In this document: positions 34,416 to 42,798 of the stretch, piece by piece | Position numbering within the stretch: position 1 is the first letter of the stretch | Layout of the letters: the number at the start of each line of letters is the position of its first letter | Assembly: GCF_900103835.1 (NCBI RefSeq) | Contig: NZ_FNID01000026.1 | Location: 1-43,102, forward strand | DNA from: Acetanaerobacterium elongatum | GTDB taxonomy: Bacteria; Bacillota; Clostridia; Oscillospirales; Ruminococcaceae | Length of the DNA stretch: 43,102 nt | Direction: 5' to 3' | Notes under the pieces: model-generated | What the model was told of the DNA's origin: nothing | Database searches by the model: none | What the model saw: only the letters and a program-made list of their open reading frames with translations | Translations under genes and position numbers: made by a program

Positions 34416-34766
34416 ATGAAAAAACTCACCGGAGCACTACTCGGCCTTGCGATAGGTCTGCTTAACGGCTTGTTTGGCGCAGGCGGAGGAATGATAGCCG
34501 TGCCGATGCTCAAAAGGGCAGGGCTGGAACCTAAAAACGCTCATGCTACCTCTATTGCTATCACCATGCCGCTTTCGGTGCTTAGCGGATATCTCTATCT
34601 GCAGGTTGGCGGGCTTACCTTCAGTGATGCGCTGCCGTTTATTCCCGCGGGCATCATCGGTGCACTGGCAGGAGGTTTTCTACTGAAGAAGGTTTCTGAT
34701 ACGCTGCTGCGCCGCCTGTTCGGGGCATTGGTAATCATAGCGGCTGTCAGGCTGCTGCTGCGATGA
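34416..34766 (+). CDS. TauE/SafE-family permease, N-terminal half protein
   Basis: ATG 34416 begins MKKLTGALLGLAIGLLNGLFGAGGGMIAVP, the typical first motif of a TauE/SafE repeat. At 116 residues and about four helices it is half the usual 240-270-residue carrier. Its stop overlaps the start of the next gene (ATGA at 34763-34766), which encodes a second half. The two probably assemble as a heterodimer to export sulfite or organosulfonate-type anions, the role proposed for some family members; the substrate here is unknown. GGAAAGG is about 13 nt before the start, slightly far. Confidence 0.85.
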   Translation: MKKLTGALLGLAIGLLNGLFGAGGGMIAVPMLKRAGLEPKNAHATSIAITMPLSVLSGYLYLQVGGLTFSDALPFIPAGIIGALAGGFLLKKVSDTLLRRLFGALVIIAAVRLLLR

Positions 34767-35170
34767 CCAATTTAATTATACAATCCGTGGCAGGCTTTAT
34801 CTCGGCACTTCTTGGCGCCTTGGGGATGGGCGGGGGTGGGGTGCTGCTCATCTATCTTACCGCCTTAGCACAGGTTTCTCAAACCAAGGCACAGGGAATC
34901 AACCTTCTTTTCTTTATTCCCATTGCGATAACCGCATTAATCCTTCACTGCAAGAACAAGCTGGTTAACTACAAAATGGCAGTCATCGGGGTACTCACAG
35001 GTGCGGCCGGGGTGTTTGCGGGCTTTGCCGTTGCCCGGCAGTTAGGGGATCAAATACTTTCAAAGGTTTTCGCCGTATTCCTGCTGATACTTGGTGCAAA
35101 GGAACTGTTCGGGGGAATAGACCTCAGCTTTCTTAAAAGAAGAACAAGTAAAGATAAAAAGAATCGATAA
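34763..35170 (+). CDS. TauE/SafE-family permease, C-terminal half protein
   Basis: The start codon overlaps the preceding stop in ATGA, implying coupled translation. The 135 residues repeat the family motif (SALLGALGMGGGGVLLIYLTA near 14-34) and contain about four helices, with a Lys/Arg-rich cytoplasmic tail (FLKRRTSKDKKNR). Together with the gene before it, this makes the equivalent of one complete TauE/SafE carrier split at the boundary between its two internal repeats. No frameshift is needed to explain it, because each half has its own complete repeat motif. Confidence 0.85.
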   Translation: MTNLIIQSVAGFISALLGALGMGGGGVLLIYLTALAQVSQTKAQGINLLFFIPIAITALILHCKNKLVNYKMAVIGVLTGAAGVFAGFAVARQLGDQILSKVFAVFLLILGAKELFGGIDLSFLKRRTSKDKKNR

Positions 35171-35202
35171 AAAATCGTGCGGATTGCGCCGCACGATTTT
35201 TT
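35169..35202. terminator. Bidirectional terminator
   Basis: ATCGTGCGG / CCGCACGAT stem flanked by AAAAA and TTTTTT, between convergent tauE-like and GH3 genes. Confidence 0.9.
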
Positions 35203-35215
35203 GGTGTAGTTTTAA

Positions 35216-37117
35216 TTACTTTTGGTAGGTTAAACCATAGCCGAGTTCAAACATCGGTTTTTTGTCCTTGCTGCCGATATCGCCCACACTCTGGTACCAT
35301 GGCATAGCCAGCTTACCGGTAAACGGCGTTTCGCCCACCAGTACCGATGCAATGCCATCCCCTTCGGTTCCGGGCAGGTAGCACGCTACCGTTGCGTCCC
35401 AGTCAGCCATATAATCACTGATAATAACGTTACGCCCGGTAACGAGCAGAGATACGGTAGGCTTATTTAAACCCTTCACAAATCCGATAGCGTCCTTGTT
35501 GCCCGCAAGAGCCAGCTTTCCGGTGATTGAAAGATCCTCTGTATCGCCGTTAAATTCGGCGTAAGGGGTTTCGCCAAGCGCCAGAACCACCACATCGGCG
35601 TCCTTTGCCTTGTTTTTATCGGTTATTAACTCAAGATTATAAGCAGACGCATATTCTTTAAAGCCCTCCAGAATGGTAGTGCCCTCCGTCAATTTGCCGC
35701 CAACCTTGGCATCGGTTTCACCCTGCCAGGTGATTGTCCAGCCACCGCACTGCACCCCGATATCCTCCAGCGCTGGGCCGGTTAAGAATACCTTCTGCCC
35801 CTTTTTAAGCGGCAGTACATTCCCTTCGTTTTTCAGCAGCACCAAGGATTTTTCCACTAAAGTCTTGGCAAGGCTGCGGTATTGCTCGCTGCCAAGCTTA
35901 TCCACCTCATGCGTAAGCTTTTCCTGATAGGGGTCGTCAAATATCCCGGATTCCATCTTAACGGTGAGAATACGACGGCAGGCATCGTTCACGCGCTCCT
36001 CGGTAATGGCTCCGCTTTTGACTGCCTCGGTAAGCGTTTTGATTACCTTGGCATAATCATATGGCTCCATTAACATATCCACACCAGCGTTTACGGCGAG
36101 TATATAGTTCTCTTCAATAGTACTGCCGCTGAGCCCCTTCGTAGCCTCCCAGTCGGAGACCACAAACCCCTTAAAGCCCATCTGACCTTTCAGCACCTCG
36201 GTAAGCAGATGCTTATTTTCATGCATCTTTACACCGTGAAAGGAACTGAAGGAGGCCATAACGGTTTTGGCACCGGCATCAATTGCTGCCTTATATGGCT
36301 TCATATGCAGCTTCATCAGTTCGTCTTCACTGATGGTGCAATCTCCGCGGTCAATCAGGTTATCACCCTCACCGGTGCCGTATTGAGCACCACCATCGGC
36401 CAGAAAATGCTTCGCACAGGCAATAACCCCGTGTTCCTGCAACCCCTTAACATAGGAAGCCGAAAGGGCAGACACAATATCCGGGTTGCTGGATAGGCTC
36501 TCGTAGGTTCGGCCCCAACGGGGATCCTGCGCTACGGCTACACAAGGGCCAAAGCTCCATAGGGTTTTGGTAAGCTTCATCTCTTCAGCTACCGCACATC
36601 CCATCTTGTACATCAAATCTACATCGTTTGCCGCACCAAGCCCGACATTCTGCGGGAAGACCACCGCACCGTACAGCGTATTATGCCCGTGTACGGAGTC
36701 AATACCGTAAAGAAACGGAATCTGTGTTTTGCGGCTTAATGCAGCTTTCTGTAATCCATCAATGGTTTTCTGCCAGTTTTCTATAGTATTGATGCCGCCC
36801 GGTACCGAGCCTCCGCCGCTTAACACCGAGCCTAAACCGTATTTCTGCATTTCAGAGGCATTGGCGGCATACTGTTCGCCTTGAACCATCTGCCCGATTT
36901 TATCCTCCAGTGTCATACGGGCCATTACCTCGTCTACGCGTTCCTCTATACTATCACCGGCCGGTAAGCTTGAAGCGGCTAAAGTTTCACAGGCCGCACT
37001 TTCTGTGGTGGTTTGAGATGACGGCAGAGCGTCGGGCGTATTTGGAGCCGAGCAGGCAAATAGGCTCAGGCAGAATACCACCGATAATAGTAAAGCAAAA
37101 CTCTTCTTCATGTTCAT
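35216..37117 (-). CDS. Glycoside hydrolase family 3 lipoprotein (beta-glucosidase/exoglucanase type)
   Basis: The 633-residue protein has a lipoprotein signal (lipobox LFAC, Cys22), a Ser/Thr-rich linker to about 55, then the two GH3 domains. The TIM barrel contains GIDSVHGHN and the nucleophile D322 in GFVVSDWEA. The second alpha/beta domain carries LGETPYAEFNGD with E521 as candidate acid/base, as in barley exoglucanase ExoI. It would be tethered outside the membrane and release glucose from beta-glucan oligosaccharides. ATG 37117 has AAGGG five nt upstream; a second ATG two codons later is also possible. Monocistronic. Confidence 0.94.
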   Translation of the reverse strand: MNMKKSFALLLSVVFCLSLFACSAPNTPDALPSSQTTTESAACETLAASSLPAGDSIEERVDEVMARMTLEDKIGQMVQGEQYAANASEMQKYGLGSVLSGGGSVPGGINTIENWQKTIDGLQKAALSRKTQIPFLYGIDSVHGHNTLYGAVVFPQNVGLGAANDVDLMYKMGCAVAEEMKLTKTLWSFGPCVAVAQDPRWGRTYESLSSNPDIVSALSASYVKGLQEHGVIACAKHFLADGGAQYGTGEGDNLIDRGDCTISEDELMKLHMKPYKAAIDAGAKTVMASFSSFHGVKMHENKHLLTEVLKGQMGFKGFVVSDWEATKGLSGSTIEENYILAVNAGVDMLMEPYDYAKVIKTLTEAVKSGAITEERVNDACRRILTVKMESGIFDDPYQEKLTHEVDKLGSEQYRSLAKTLVEKSLVLLKNEGNVLPLKKGQKVFLTGPALEDIGVQCGGWTITWQGETDAKVGGKLTEGTTILEGFKEYASAYNLELITDKNKAKDADVVVLALGETPYAEFNGDTEDLSITGKLALAGNKDAIGFVKGLNKPTVSLLVTGRNVIISDYMADWDATVACYLPGTEGDGIASVLVGETPFTGKLAMPWYQSVGDIGSKDKKPMFELGYGLTYQK

Positions 37118-37218
37118 GACATCCCTTCATGGGTAAATTGGTGCAAGCTGGGTCACATTGCTGTAATATTATATCACTCAAGCCATATTTACTCAACAAC
37201 ACTGACGGGAGGTATAAA

Positions 37219-37250
37219 ATAAAAAAGACGGAGCATAAACACTCCGCCTA
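37219..37250 (-). terminator. Terminator of the DUF1508 gene
   Basis: CGGAG / CTCCG core stem (37229-37233 with 37242-37246); the minus strand continues into a long T run (37226-37219). Confidence 0.8.
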
Positions 37251-37270
37251 AGAAGCCATAACTTATGCAG

Positions 37271-37648
37271 CTAGGGTTCAATAATCTCGGCTTCCGGTGC
37301 GTTCTTGCGAACCGAATCAATGCCGTTCTCGCAGCTCTGCTTACCCTTATAGCCTTCACTAACCGCAATGATTTCACCGTTTCGAGCCTTCAGGCGAAAA
37401 CGAAATTCGCCGCCTTTATCTTGATATAATTCAAACTTGGGGTTTACCGTCGTTGCATATCCTTCCATCGTCTGATCTTCATAATAGGCAATCGGCGCAT
37501 TCTTGATAACACTTTCAATGCCGTTTTTGCAGTTTGCCAGGGAAGTATAGTTCTCGCTGGTGGCAATCACTTGCCCGTTAGCTGCAATAAGGTTAAATCT
37601 AAAATCGCCTGAGGGGGTGATTTTAATAGCAAATTTACCTTTGGCCAT
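37271..37648 (-). CDS. YegP-like DUF1508 protein (two repeats)
   Basis: ATG 37648 with GGAG six nt upstream is chosen over two earlier in-frame ATGs. The 125-residue protein contains two DUF1508 repeats of about 50 residues. Each has a beta-hairpin and helix: FRFNLIAANGQVIATSENY...CKNGIESVIKNA, and FRFRLKARNGEIIAVSEGY...CENGIDSVRKNA. YegP-type proteins are small, cytoplasmic and of unclear function; the duplicated form is typical. Isolated gene with its own terminator, divergent from desulfoferrodoxin. Confidence 0.93.
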   Translation of the reverse strand: MAKGKFAIKITPSGDFRFNLIAANGQVIATSENYTSLANCKNGIESVIKNAPIAYYEDQTMEGYATTVNPKFELYQDKGGEFRFRLKARNGEIIAVSEGYKGKQSCENGIDSVRKNAPEAEIIEP

Positions 37649-37873
37649 ATAATGCTCCATTCTGCCGCTCAAAGCCGGCCGAAATTGAATGAAAGGCTAT
37701 CGCCGAAAAAATAAATGCCATATTCACATGAATGGCATAAAGAAGCGAGGACACCAAAGATTGGTTGTAAAATGAATATAGCACCAAAGAACAGAATAGT
37801 CAATATTCGTATATGTAAAATATCGGTTTATGGCAGATTTTAAAAATTCTTTATGGAATATTTGCTAAAGGTA

Positions 37874-37902
37874 TTGAAAATAATAAAAAGATAGAGTATA
37901 CT
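37874..37902 (+). promoter_or_regulatory. Promoter of the desulfoferrodoxin gene
   Basis: TTGAAA (37874-37879), 17 nt, TATACT (37897-37902). Transcription would start near 37909, inside the palindrome that follows. Confidence 0.75.
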
Positions 37903-37907
37903 CAAAA

Positions 37908-37924
37908 TATACCTAAAAGGTATA
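37908..37924. promoter_or_regulatory. Candidate operator in the desulfoferrodoxin leader
   Basis: TATACCT-AAA-AGGTATA is a perfect 7-3-7 inverted repeat at the predicted transcription start. It does not match the PerR or Rex consensus sites I know. Confidence 0.5.
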
Positions 37925-37948
37925 AAAACAAATAAAGGAGGCGTCATA

Positions 37949-38335
37949 ATGAAAGGCGAACCTAAGTTTTTCTTATGCAAAGAGTGTAATAATCTTGTGG
38001 GCATGATATTCGAGGGCGGCGGTGCACTGAGCTGCTGCGGGCAGAAGATGAAGGAGCTTGTTCCCAATACCACCGAGGCGGCAGGCGAAAAGCACCTTCC
38101 GGTTATCAGCATTGACGGCAATACGGTTACGGTGAAGGTTGGCGAGGTTGCTCACCCCATGCTTCCCGAACACCATATAGATTGGATATACATCAACACC
38201 AGTAAGGGCGGGCAGCGTAAGAGCCTGGAAATTGGTGCGGAACCCAAGGCAGTCTTTGAACTGGCTGAGGGTGAGAAGTTGGTTTCGGCTTACGCTTATT
38301 GCAATCTGCACAGCCTCTGGGTAACTAAAGTTTGA
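37949..38335 (+). CDS. dfx: Desulfoferrodoxin (superoxide reductase)
   Basis: The 128-residue two-iron protein has an N-terminal desulforedoxin centre (C10, C13, C29, C30) and a catalytic centre with H49, H69, H75, C118 and H121. E47 and K48 sit next to the site, as in well-studied desulfoferrodoxins. It reduces superoxide to hydrogen peroxide without making oxygen, an oxygen-defence enzyme of strict anaerobes. AAAGGAGG precedes ATG 37949 at an ideal distance. Single-gene unit with a consensus promoter, a palindromic leader site and a strong terminator. Confidence 0.97.
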   Translation: MKGEPKFFLCKECNNLVGMIFEGGGALSCCGQKMKELVPNTTEAAGEKHLPVISIDGNTVTVKVGEVAHPMLPEHHIDWIYINTSKGGQRKSLEIGAEPKAVFELAEGEKLVSAYAYCNLHSLWVTKV

Positions 38336-38347
38336 TTTAATAAGATT

Positions 38348-38385
38348 AACGGCACAAACGGAATCAATCCTCCGTCTGTGCCGTT
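38348..38385. terminator. Terminator between dfx and the vanZ-like gene
   Basis: AACGGCACA-ACGGA pairs with TCCGT-TGTGCCGTT (one mismatch) followed by TTATTTATAATT; it serves convergent genes. Confidence 0.85.
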
Positions 38386-38978
38386 TATTTATAATTATCT
38401 ATTGTTACTTTCTTTTTAACGCATAGCTTTATTACTAATTTATATAACAGGTATCCGATTGCCGTACCTGCCGTATTAAAGATGATGTCATCGATGTCGC
38501 TGATACCCGTTACAAAGATATATTGGAGCAGCTCAATCGAAAGGGAACACAGTGCACCCATCAGAAGGCAGAACCAAAACCCAGGGCGCTTTTTCAGCAC
38601 TGCGGGCAGCAGCGCACCCAGCGGAACAAACCATAGAATATTGCCCAGCAGATTATAGATAAAGTACCACTTGGTATGCGCAAAATAGAGCTTGATGGTA
38701 TGCACAAACGGTGTGAGGTTTACCCCGTCCAGCAAAGAGCTTTTTTCGCGCCATAAATCAAACCGGATACCGTAGCGAAAGGCTGTAATCTGATACAGAC
38801 AGATTAGATAGAATACCAATACCCACAGAAGTATTTCGGTAAACTTTTTTATGGGAGCGGCACCCTTTTTTCGCCTGTTGAGGAGCACCCATAACCGTAC
38901 AGCCGCCCACAGTGCAAACAACACTGCGGCAACCGCCATGGTATGCAGCAAAAGATGCATAATACCGTTAAAGCTCAA
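38385..38978 (-). CDS. VanZ-family membrane protein
   Basis: TTG 38978 is chosen because GGGAG lies at a good distance; the ATG six codons later has none. The 197-residue protein has about five hydrophobic helices and the VanZ pattern: NLTPFVHTIKLYF near 86, NLLGNILWFVPLGALLP near 111, LLQYIFVTGISDIDDIIFNTAGTAIGYLLYK near 150-180. The family is named after a teicoplanin-resistance gene, but most members have unknown envelope roles; no van genes are nearby. It follows metA on the same strand by 26 nt and may be co-transcribed. Confidence 0.9.
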   Translation of the reverse strand: MSFNGIMHLLLHTMAVAAVLFALWAAVRLWVLLNRRKKGAAPIKKFTEILLWVLVFYLICLYQITAFRYGIRFDLWREKSSLLDGVNLTPFVHTIKLYFAHTKWYFIYNLLGNILWFVPLGALLPAVLKKRPGFWFCLLMGALCSLSIELLQYIFVTGISDIDDIIFNTAGTAIGYLLYKLVIKLCVKKKVTIDNYK

Positions 38979-39004
38979 TACAATTCGCTCCCTTGACGTC
39001 GATG

Positions 39005-39922
39005 TCAGTTCAGGCTGGAAAGGTCGTAGGGGGTGTTCTGGTATACATAGTAGTTCAGCCAGTTTGAATATAATAGATTACCATGACTGCGCCAAGTAAA
39101 TAGCGGCTGCTTTTTGGGGTCGTTATCCGGGAAGTAATTAACGGGCATCTCAATGGGTAAGCCCTTATTCAGGTCGCGAAAATACTCTTCGGCAAGCGTC
39201 ATACGATCATATTCTGAATGGCCGGTAACAAAGATCTGGCGACCGTTGTTGGATATAACAATATGTGCCCCCGATTGCTCAGACCAGGTAAGCAGAGTTA
39301 AATCTTCTACTTTTGCAATATCACGGCGCTTAATCTCGGTGTGGCGGGAATGCGGTACCATAAATACCTCGTCGAACCCACGCAGCAGAGGCTGATTTTC
39401 AACCAGTATGCGGTGGGGGAAAACGCCGAACATCTTTGCTTTCAGTGGGTATTTAGGCACACCGTAGTGATAATAGAGCCCAGCCTGCGCCCCCCAGCAG
39501 ATATGAAAGGTAGAGTATACATGGCTTTTGGTCCACTCCAGTATCTCACAGAGCTCGTCCCAATAGGTTACATCTTCAAACTGCAGCTGTTCTACCGGAG
39601 CACCGGTGATTATCATCCCATCGTACCGCTGATCCTTAACCTCGTCAAAGGTCTTGTAGAAGTTTAGAAGATGCTCTTGGGGGGTGTTCTTTGAGGTATG
39701 GGTAGCTGTCTGCAGCAGCTCCACATCTACCTGCAGGGAGGTATTTCCCAGCACGCGCAAGAGCTGTGTCTCGGTTTCTATTTTCTTGGGCATCAGGTTC
39801 AGGATAAGAATCTTTAACGGGCGGATATCCTGCGTTTTCGCACGGTCTTCGTACATGACAAATATATTCTCAGCCTCCAGCACCTTGGCTGCAGGAAGTA
39901 GATTTGGTATACAGATTGGCAT
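39005..39922 (-). CDS. metA: Homoserine O-acetyltransferase MetA
   Basis: The 305-residue enzyme has the MetA class-I glutamine-amidotransferase-like fold: catalytic C142 in [10 protein letters not shown], the [10 protein letters not shown] block with catalytic His and Glu near 236-238, and [18 protein letters not shown] at the end. Residue 111, in GAPVE, is Glu. In this family Glu111 goes with acetyl-CoA use and Gly111 with succinyl-CoA use, so acetyl transfer to homoserine, the first committed step to methionine, is predicted despite the usual succinyltransferase label. CGGAGCG lies six nt before ATG 39922. No SAM riboswitch or T-box was seen upstream. vanZ-like follows. Confidence 0.95.
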   Translation of the reverse strand: MPICIPNLLPAAKVLEAENIFVMYEDRAKTQDIRPLKILILNLMPKKIETETQLLRVLGNTSLQVDVELLQTATHTSKNTPQEHLLNFYKTFDEVKDQRYDGMIITGAPVEQLQFEDVTYWDELCEILEWTKSHVYSTFHICWGAQAGLYYHYGVPKYPLKAKMFGVFPHRILVENQPLLRGFDEVFMVPHSRHTEIKRRDIAKVEDLTLLTWSEQSGAHIVISNNGRQIFVTGHSEYDRMTLAEEYFRDLNKGLPIEMPVNYFPDNDPKKQPLFTWRSHGNLLYSNWLNYYVYQNTPYDLSSLN

Positions 39923-40028
39923 GTTACGCTCCGTTCCGCCGTGCTTACCGTAAATATACAGTCAGCTTTCAGCAATCGTTATTTGGGTGTCCTTCCATTA
40001 AAGACATTGACTGTGTCTATAAAAAATA

Positions 40029-40057
40029 ATTATAACAGAGAACAGCAGACTGCGCAA
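40029..40057 (-). promoter_or_regulatory. metA promoter
   Basis: Minus strand TTGCGC (40057-40052), 17 nt, perfect TATAAT (40034-40029) with TGT before it. Leader about 100 nt. Confidence 0.65.
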
Positions 40058-40238
40058 TGTTAATCATTCGCTTTTTCAAATAAACCCTGAATTTGTATTC
40101 AATAAGAGGACAAATGTATCTCAATAATAAATAATCCGGATTAAGTTTTAAATAAGCACATCACATCCAAAAAACCTATGCATTATTCGTTATACTGTCC
40201 AGAATATCAATTTTAAACGTAAAAATTATGTGATATAA

Positions 40239-40267
40239 TTGCTGAAATTTGCAATTAGTGATATAAT
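40239..40267 (+). promoter_or_regulatory. Candidate promoter of the MFS carrier
   Basis: TTGCTG (40239-40244), 17 nt, perfect TATAAT (40262-40267). A second TATAAT at 40378-40383, nearer the gene, lacks a good -35. Confidence 0.45.
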
Positions 40268-40409
40268 CTCCTCTAAGGGCATTTCTGTTAAATAATGCTA
40301 ATCTCTCATTAATACCTTTCTAACACATCTTCGTGAAAGCCGTAAGCCAAGCTTTTCGCTGAATATCTCTGAGGTTTTATAATCGAGATAAAGTATAAGG
40401 AGAGTAACC

Positions 40410-41708
40410 ATGAAACTTGATTACAAACGCACCTTGCTGGTAGGCCTCGCATTTATGACTATCAGCTCCTTCTGGCAGCTATACGACTTTGTTATCCCTT
40501 TGATTATGCTCAAGGCTTTTCATATCGGCGATACCGTCGCTGGTGTAGTGATGTCGCTTGATAATGTACTGGCACTGTTTATGCTCCCCTTATTCGGTTC
40601 ACTATCTGATAAAACCCATACCGGTATTGGCCGAAGAATGCCCTACATACTTATTGGTACCGCTGCCGCAACCGTTTCCATGCTGCTCATCCCGTATGCC
40701 ACCAATGAGCGTAAGATTACATTGTTTATTGTAGCGTTGGGGCTGGTTTTGATTTCAATGGCACTCTACCGTTCCCCGGCTGTTGCACTGATGCCCGATG
40801 TTACACCAAAGCCCCTGCGCTCCAAGGGCAACGCGGTCATCAACCTGATGGGCGCTGTCGGCGGTATTATGGTGCTTGGGTTGATTTCTGTGCTGGCTCC
40901 CCAAAAAGACAATATCAACTACTGGCCCTTATTCCTCTGCACCGCGGGCATAATGATAGTAGGCATTGTGGTATTGGCCTTAACCATAAATGAACCGAAG
41001 CTTGTTAAAAAGATGCGCTTGGATAGTGCTGCCATGGGCATTGATGTCGAAGAGGCACAGGAGGGCAACGAAACTACAACGGTTCAGCAAAAACTGCCCC
41101 CCGAGGTAAAAAGAAGCCTGATCTTTATCCTCATATCCATTTCTTTATGGTTTATGGGCTACAACGCAGTAACCACGGCCTTTTCAAAGTATGCTTTAAA
41201 GGCGCTGGATATCGCCGAATCCCGTTCCGCGCTAATCCTAATGATAGCACAAATCACCGCAATTATCTCGTTTATACCCGTAGGCATTATCTCCTCGAAG
41301 GTTGGAAGAAAAAAGAGCATCCTGTTCGGCGTTACCGTATTAACTGTTGTTTTTGCTACCGCAGCCTTCTACAAAGCCTATTCTCCGCTGATGTTTGTAT
41401 CCTTTGCGCTTGCCGGTATCGCTTGGGCTTCGATTAATGTTAATTCGCTGCCCATGGTGCTCGAGATGTCGAAGGGTTCAAACGTGGGAAAATATACGGG
41501 ATACTACTATACCTTTTCGATGTCCGCGCAGGTGATTACACCCATCCTTTCCGGCTATCTGCTTGAAAAAGTGGGCTACTTTACGCTTCTTCCATATGGC
41601 GCCATTTTTATCGGCCTTGCGTTCTTTACCATGCTAATGGTAAAACACGGGGATTCCAAGCCTATCATGCCCGCAGCTAAAATCGAAGCATTCGATACAG
41701 CTGACTAA
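40410..41708 (+). CDS. Major facilitator superfamily transporter
   Basis: The 432-residue protein has about 12 hydrophobic helices in two halves joined by a charged loop near 205-235. The loop after helix 2 (FGSLSDKTHTGIGRRMPYILIG) is the MFS signature A region in the form seen in SLC45/sucrose- and GPH-like sugar carriers. A matching loop follows the eighth helix (GIISSKVGRKKSILFG). A sugar:cation symporter is a reasonable guess, but the substrate cannot be read. AAGGAG precedes ATG 40410. A glycerophosphodiesterase gene follows on the same strand by 40 nt. Confidence 0.88.
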   Translation: MKLDYKRTLLVGLAFMTISSFWQLYDFVIPLIMLKAFHIGDTVAGVVMSLDNVLALFMLPLFGSLSDKTHTGIGRRMPYILIGTAAATVSMLLIPYATNERKITLFIVALGLVLISMALYRSPAVALMPDVTPKPLRSKGNAVINLMGAVGGIMVLGLISVLAPQKDNINYWPLFLCTAGIMIVGIVVLALTINEPKLVKKMRLDSAAMGIDVEEAQEGNETTTVQQKLPPEVKRSLIFILISISLWFMGYNAVTTAFSKYALKALDIAESRSALILMIAQITAIISFIPVGIISSKVGRKKSILFGVTVLTVVFATAAFYKAYSPLMFVSFALAGIAWASINVNSLPMVLEMSKGSNVGKYTGYYYTFSMSAQVITPILSGYLLEKVGYFTLLPYGAIFIGLAFFTMLMVKHGDSKPIMPAAKIEAFDTAD

Positions 41709-41748
41709 ATAACAGTCTTAAGATTTCAATAGAAAGAATGATTCAACC

Positions 41749-42564
41749 ATGACGATATTCATTGTAGCGGTTATTTTAATAGCATTGTTTCTGGTATATC
41801 TGTTTTTATTGGCTCCGCATACCCTGCCGAAGGAAGCCGATAACACACTTTGGAAGGCACGTTATGCACACCGAGGCCTGCACAGTAAGGATAAATCCGT
41901 ACCGGAAAATTCAATGGCGGCATTTAAGCTGGCGGTTGAATCAGGATATGGCATGGAGCTGGACATTAACCTTACGACTGATAACCAGATTGTCGTATTT
42001 CACGATGACAACCTCAAACGTGTTTGCGGGGTAGATAAGCTGATTGCCGACTGTACCTACGAGGAGCTGCAGCAGTATCGCCTTTGTGGTACAGACGAGA
42101 AGATCCCGCTGTTTTCAGAGGTGCTGAAGCTAATTGACGGGCGAACGCCGCTGATTGTTGAATTAAAAGCGACAAAGTGCAACAATGAACTGTGCCAAAT
42201 GGCGGCTGATATGCTTAGAGATTACAAGGGTACATATTGTATAGAATCGTTTCATCCGCTGTTGGTGCGCTGGTTTTATAAAAACAGGCCGGAGATTGTG
42301 CGCGGGCAGCTCTCGGCAGGCCGCAAGGAGTTTGGCAGCCTTCCGTTTTATCAAAGATTGATATTATCCTCTTTATTGACCAACGTAATGACCCGCCCGC
42401 ATTTTATGGCCTATCGTCATCAGGATGCACATCATAAGCTTGGATTAAGCCTATTTAAATTACTCGGCGGCAAGCTGGTGGCCTGGACGGTTCGCGATAA
42501 TGACGATATCGACTATTGCAAGAAGCGGTTTGATATAATAATCTTTGAATTCTTCAGACCGTAA
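41749..42564 (+). CDS. Glycerophosphodiester phosphodiesterase, membrane-anchored
   Basis: The 271-residue protein has an N-terminal membrane helix (about 2-22) and a GDPD TIM-barrel: H41-R42 (AHRG), E53 (PENS), E70 and D72 (MELDINLT), and H85 (VFHDDNLKR). The C-terminal half ends in KLVAWTVRDNDDI, as in YqiK/UgpQ relatives. It hydrolyses glycerophosphodiesters to glycerol 3-phosphate and an alcohol, probably in lipid or teichoic acid turnover. The ribosome site is weak (AGAAAG). It lies 40 nt after the MFS gene and probably shares its transcript; the terminator follows. Confidence 0.93.
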   Translation: MTIFIVAVILIALFLVYLFLLAPHTLPKEADNTLWKARYAHRGLHSKDKSVPENSMAAFKLAVESGYGMELDINLTTDNQIVVFHDDNLKRVCGVDKLIADCTYEELQQYRLCGTDEKIPLFSEVLKLIDGRTPLIVELKATKCNNELCQMAADMLRDYKGTYCIESFHPLLVRWFYKNRPEIVRGQLSAGRKEFGSLPFYQRLILSSLLTNVMTRPHFMAYRHQDAHHKLGLSLFKLLGGKLVAWTVRDNDDIDYCKKRFDIIIFEFFRP

Positions 42565-42575
42565 GCCCCGTAATC

Positions 42576-42611
42576 AGAGTAGAGTGGCTCGTCCGCTTTA
42601 CTCTATTTTTT
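42576..42611 (+). terminator. Terminator of the MFS-GDPD unit
   Basis: AGAGTA / TACTCT stem with a G/C-rich interior, followed by ATTTTTT. Confidence 0.7.
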
Positions 42612-42763
42612 AATGCGAAGTAATATTTTCCACTTTAGAATTTTCGACAGATAATTACTCAAATCTGCCGAAATAAAAGTCTCTAAACCCTAGCTGCGCC
42701 AACGCTTGCCCGCTGTTTAGTAACAAGCATGTAAAAAGGTAATCGAAAAAAGCAAAAAAGGTG

Positions 42764-42792
42764 TTGACAAGGAGGAGGTGCTGTGATATTAT
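42764..42792 (+). promoter_or_regulatory. Strong promoter, probably of an rRNA operon
   Basis: Perfect TTGACA (42764-42769), 17 nt, TATTAT (42787-42792). It is followed by a long untranslated leader that reaches the window end. Confidence 0.75.
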
Positions 42793-42798
42793 AAATAA

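Larger units (their letters stand above)
39923..40409. other. Divergent intergenic region metA / MFS carrier
   Basis: 487 nt, AT-rich, with one promoter in each direction. The 10-mer GTGATATAAT occurs twice about 30 nt apart (from 40230 and 40259), flanking a small ATTGC/GCAAT hairpin. No coding region, S-box or T-box element was found. Confidence 0.5.

Noticed and set aside
39923-40240. SAM riboswitch or T-box upstream of metA
   Set aside because: Neither the S-box core nor the T-box GGGTGGTACCGCG-like motif was found on the minus strand.
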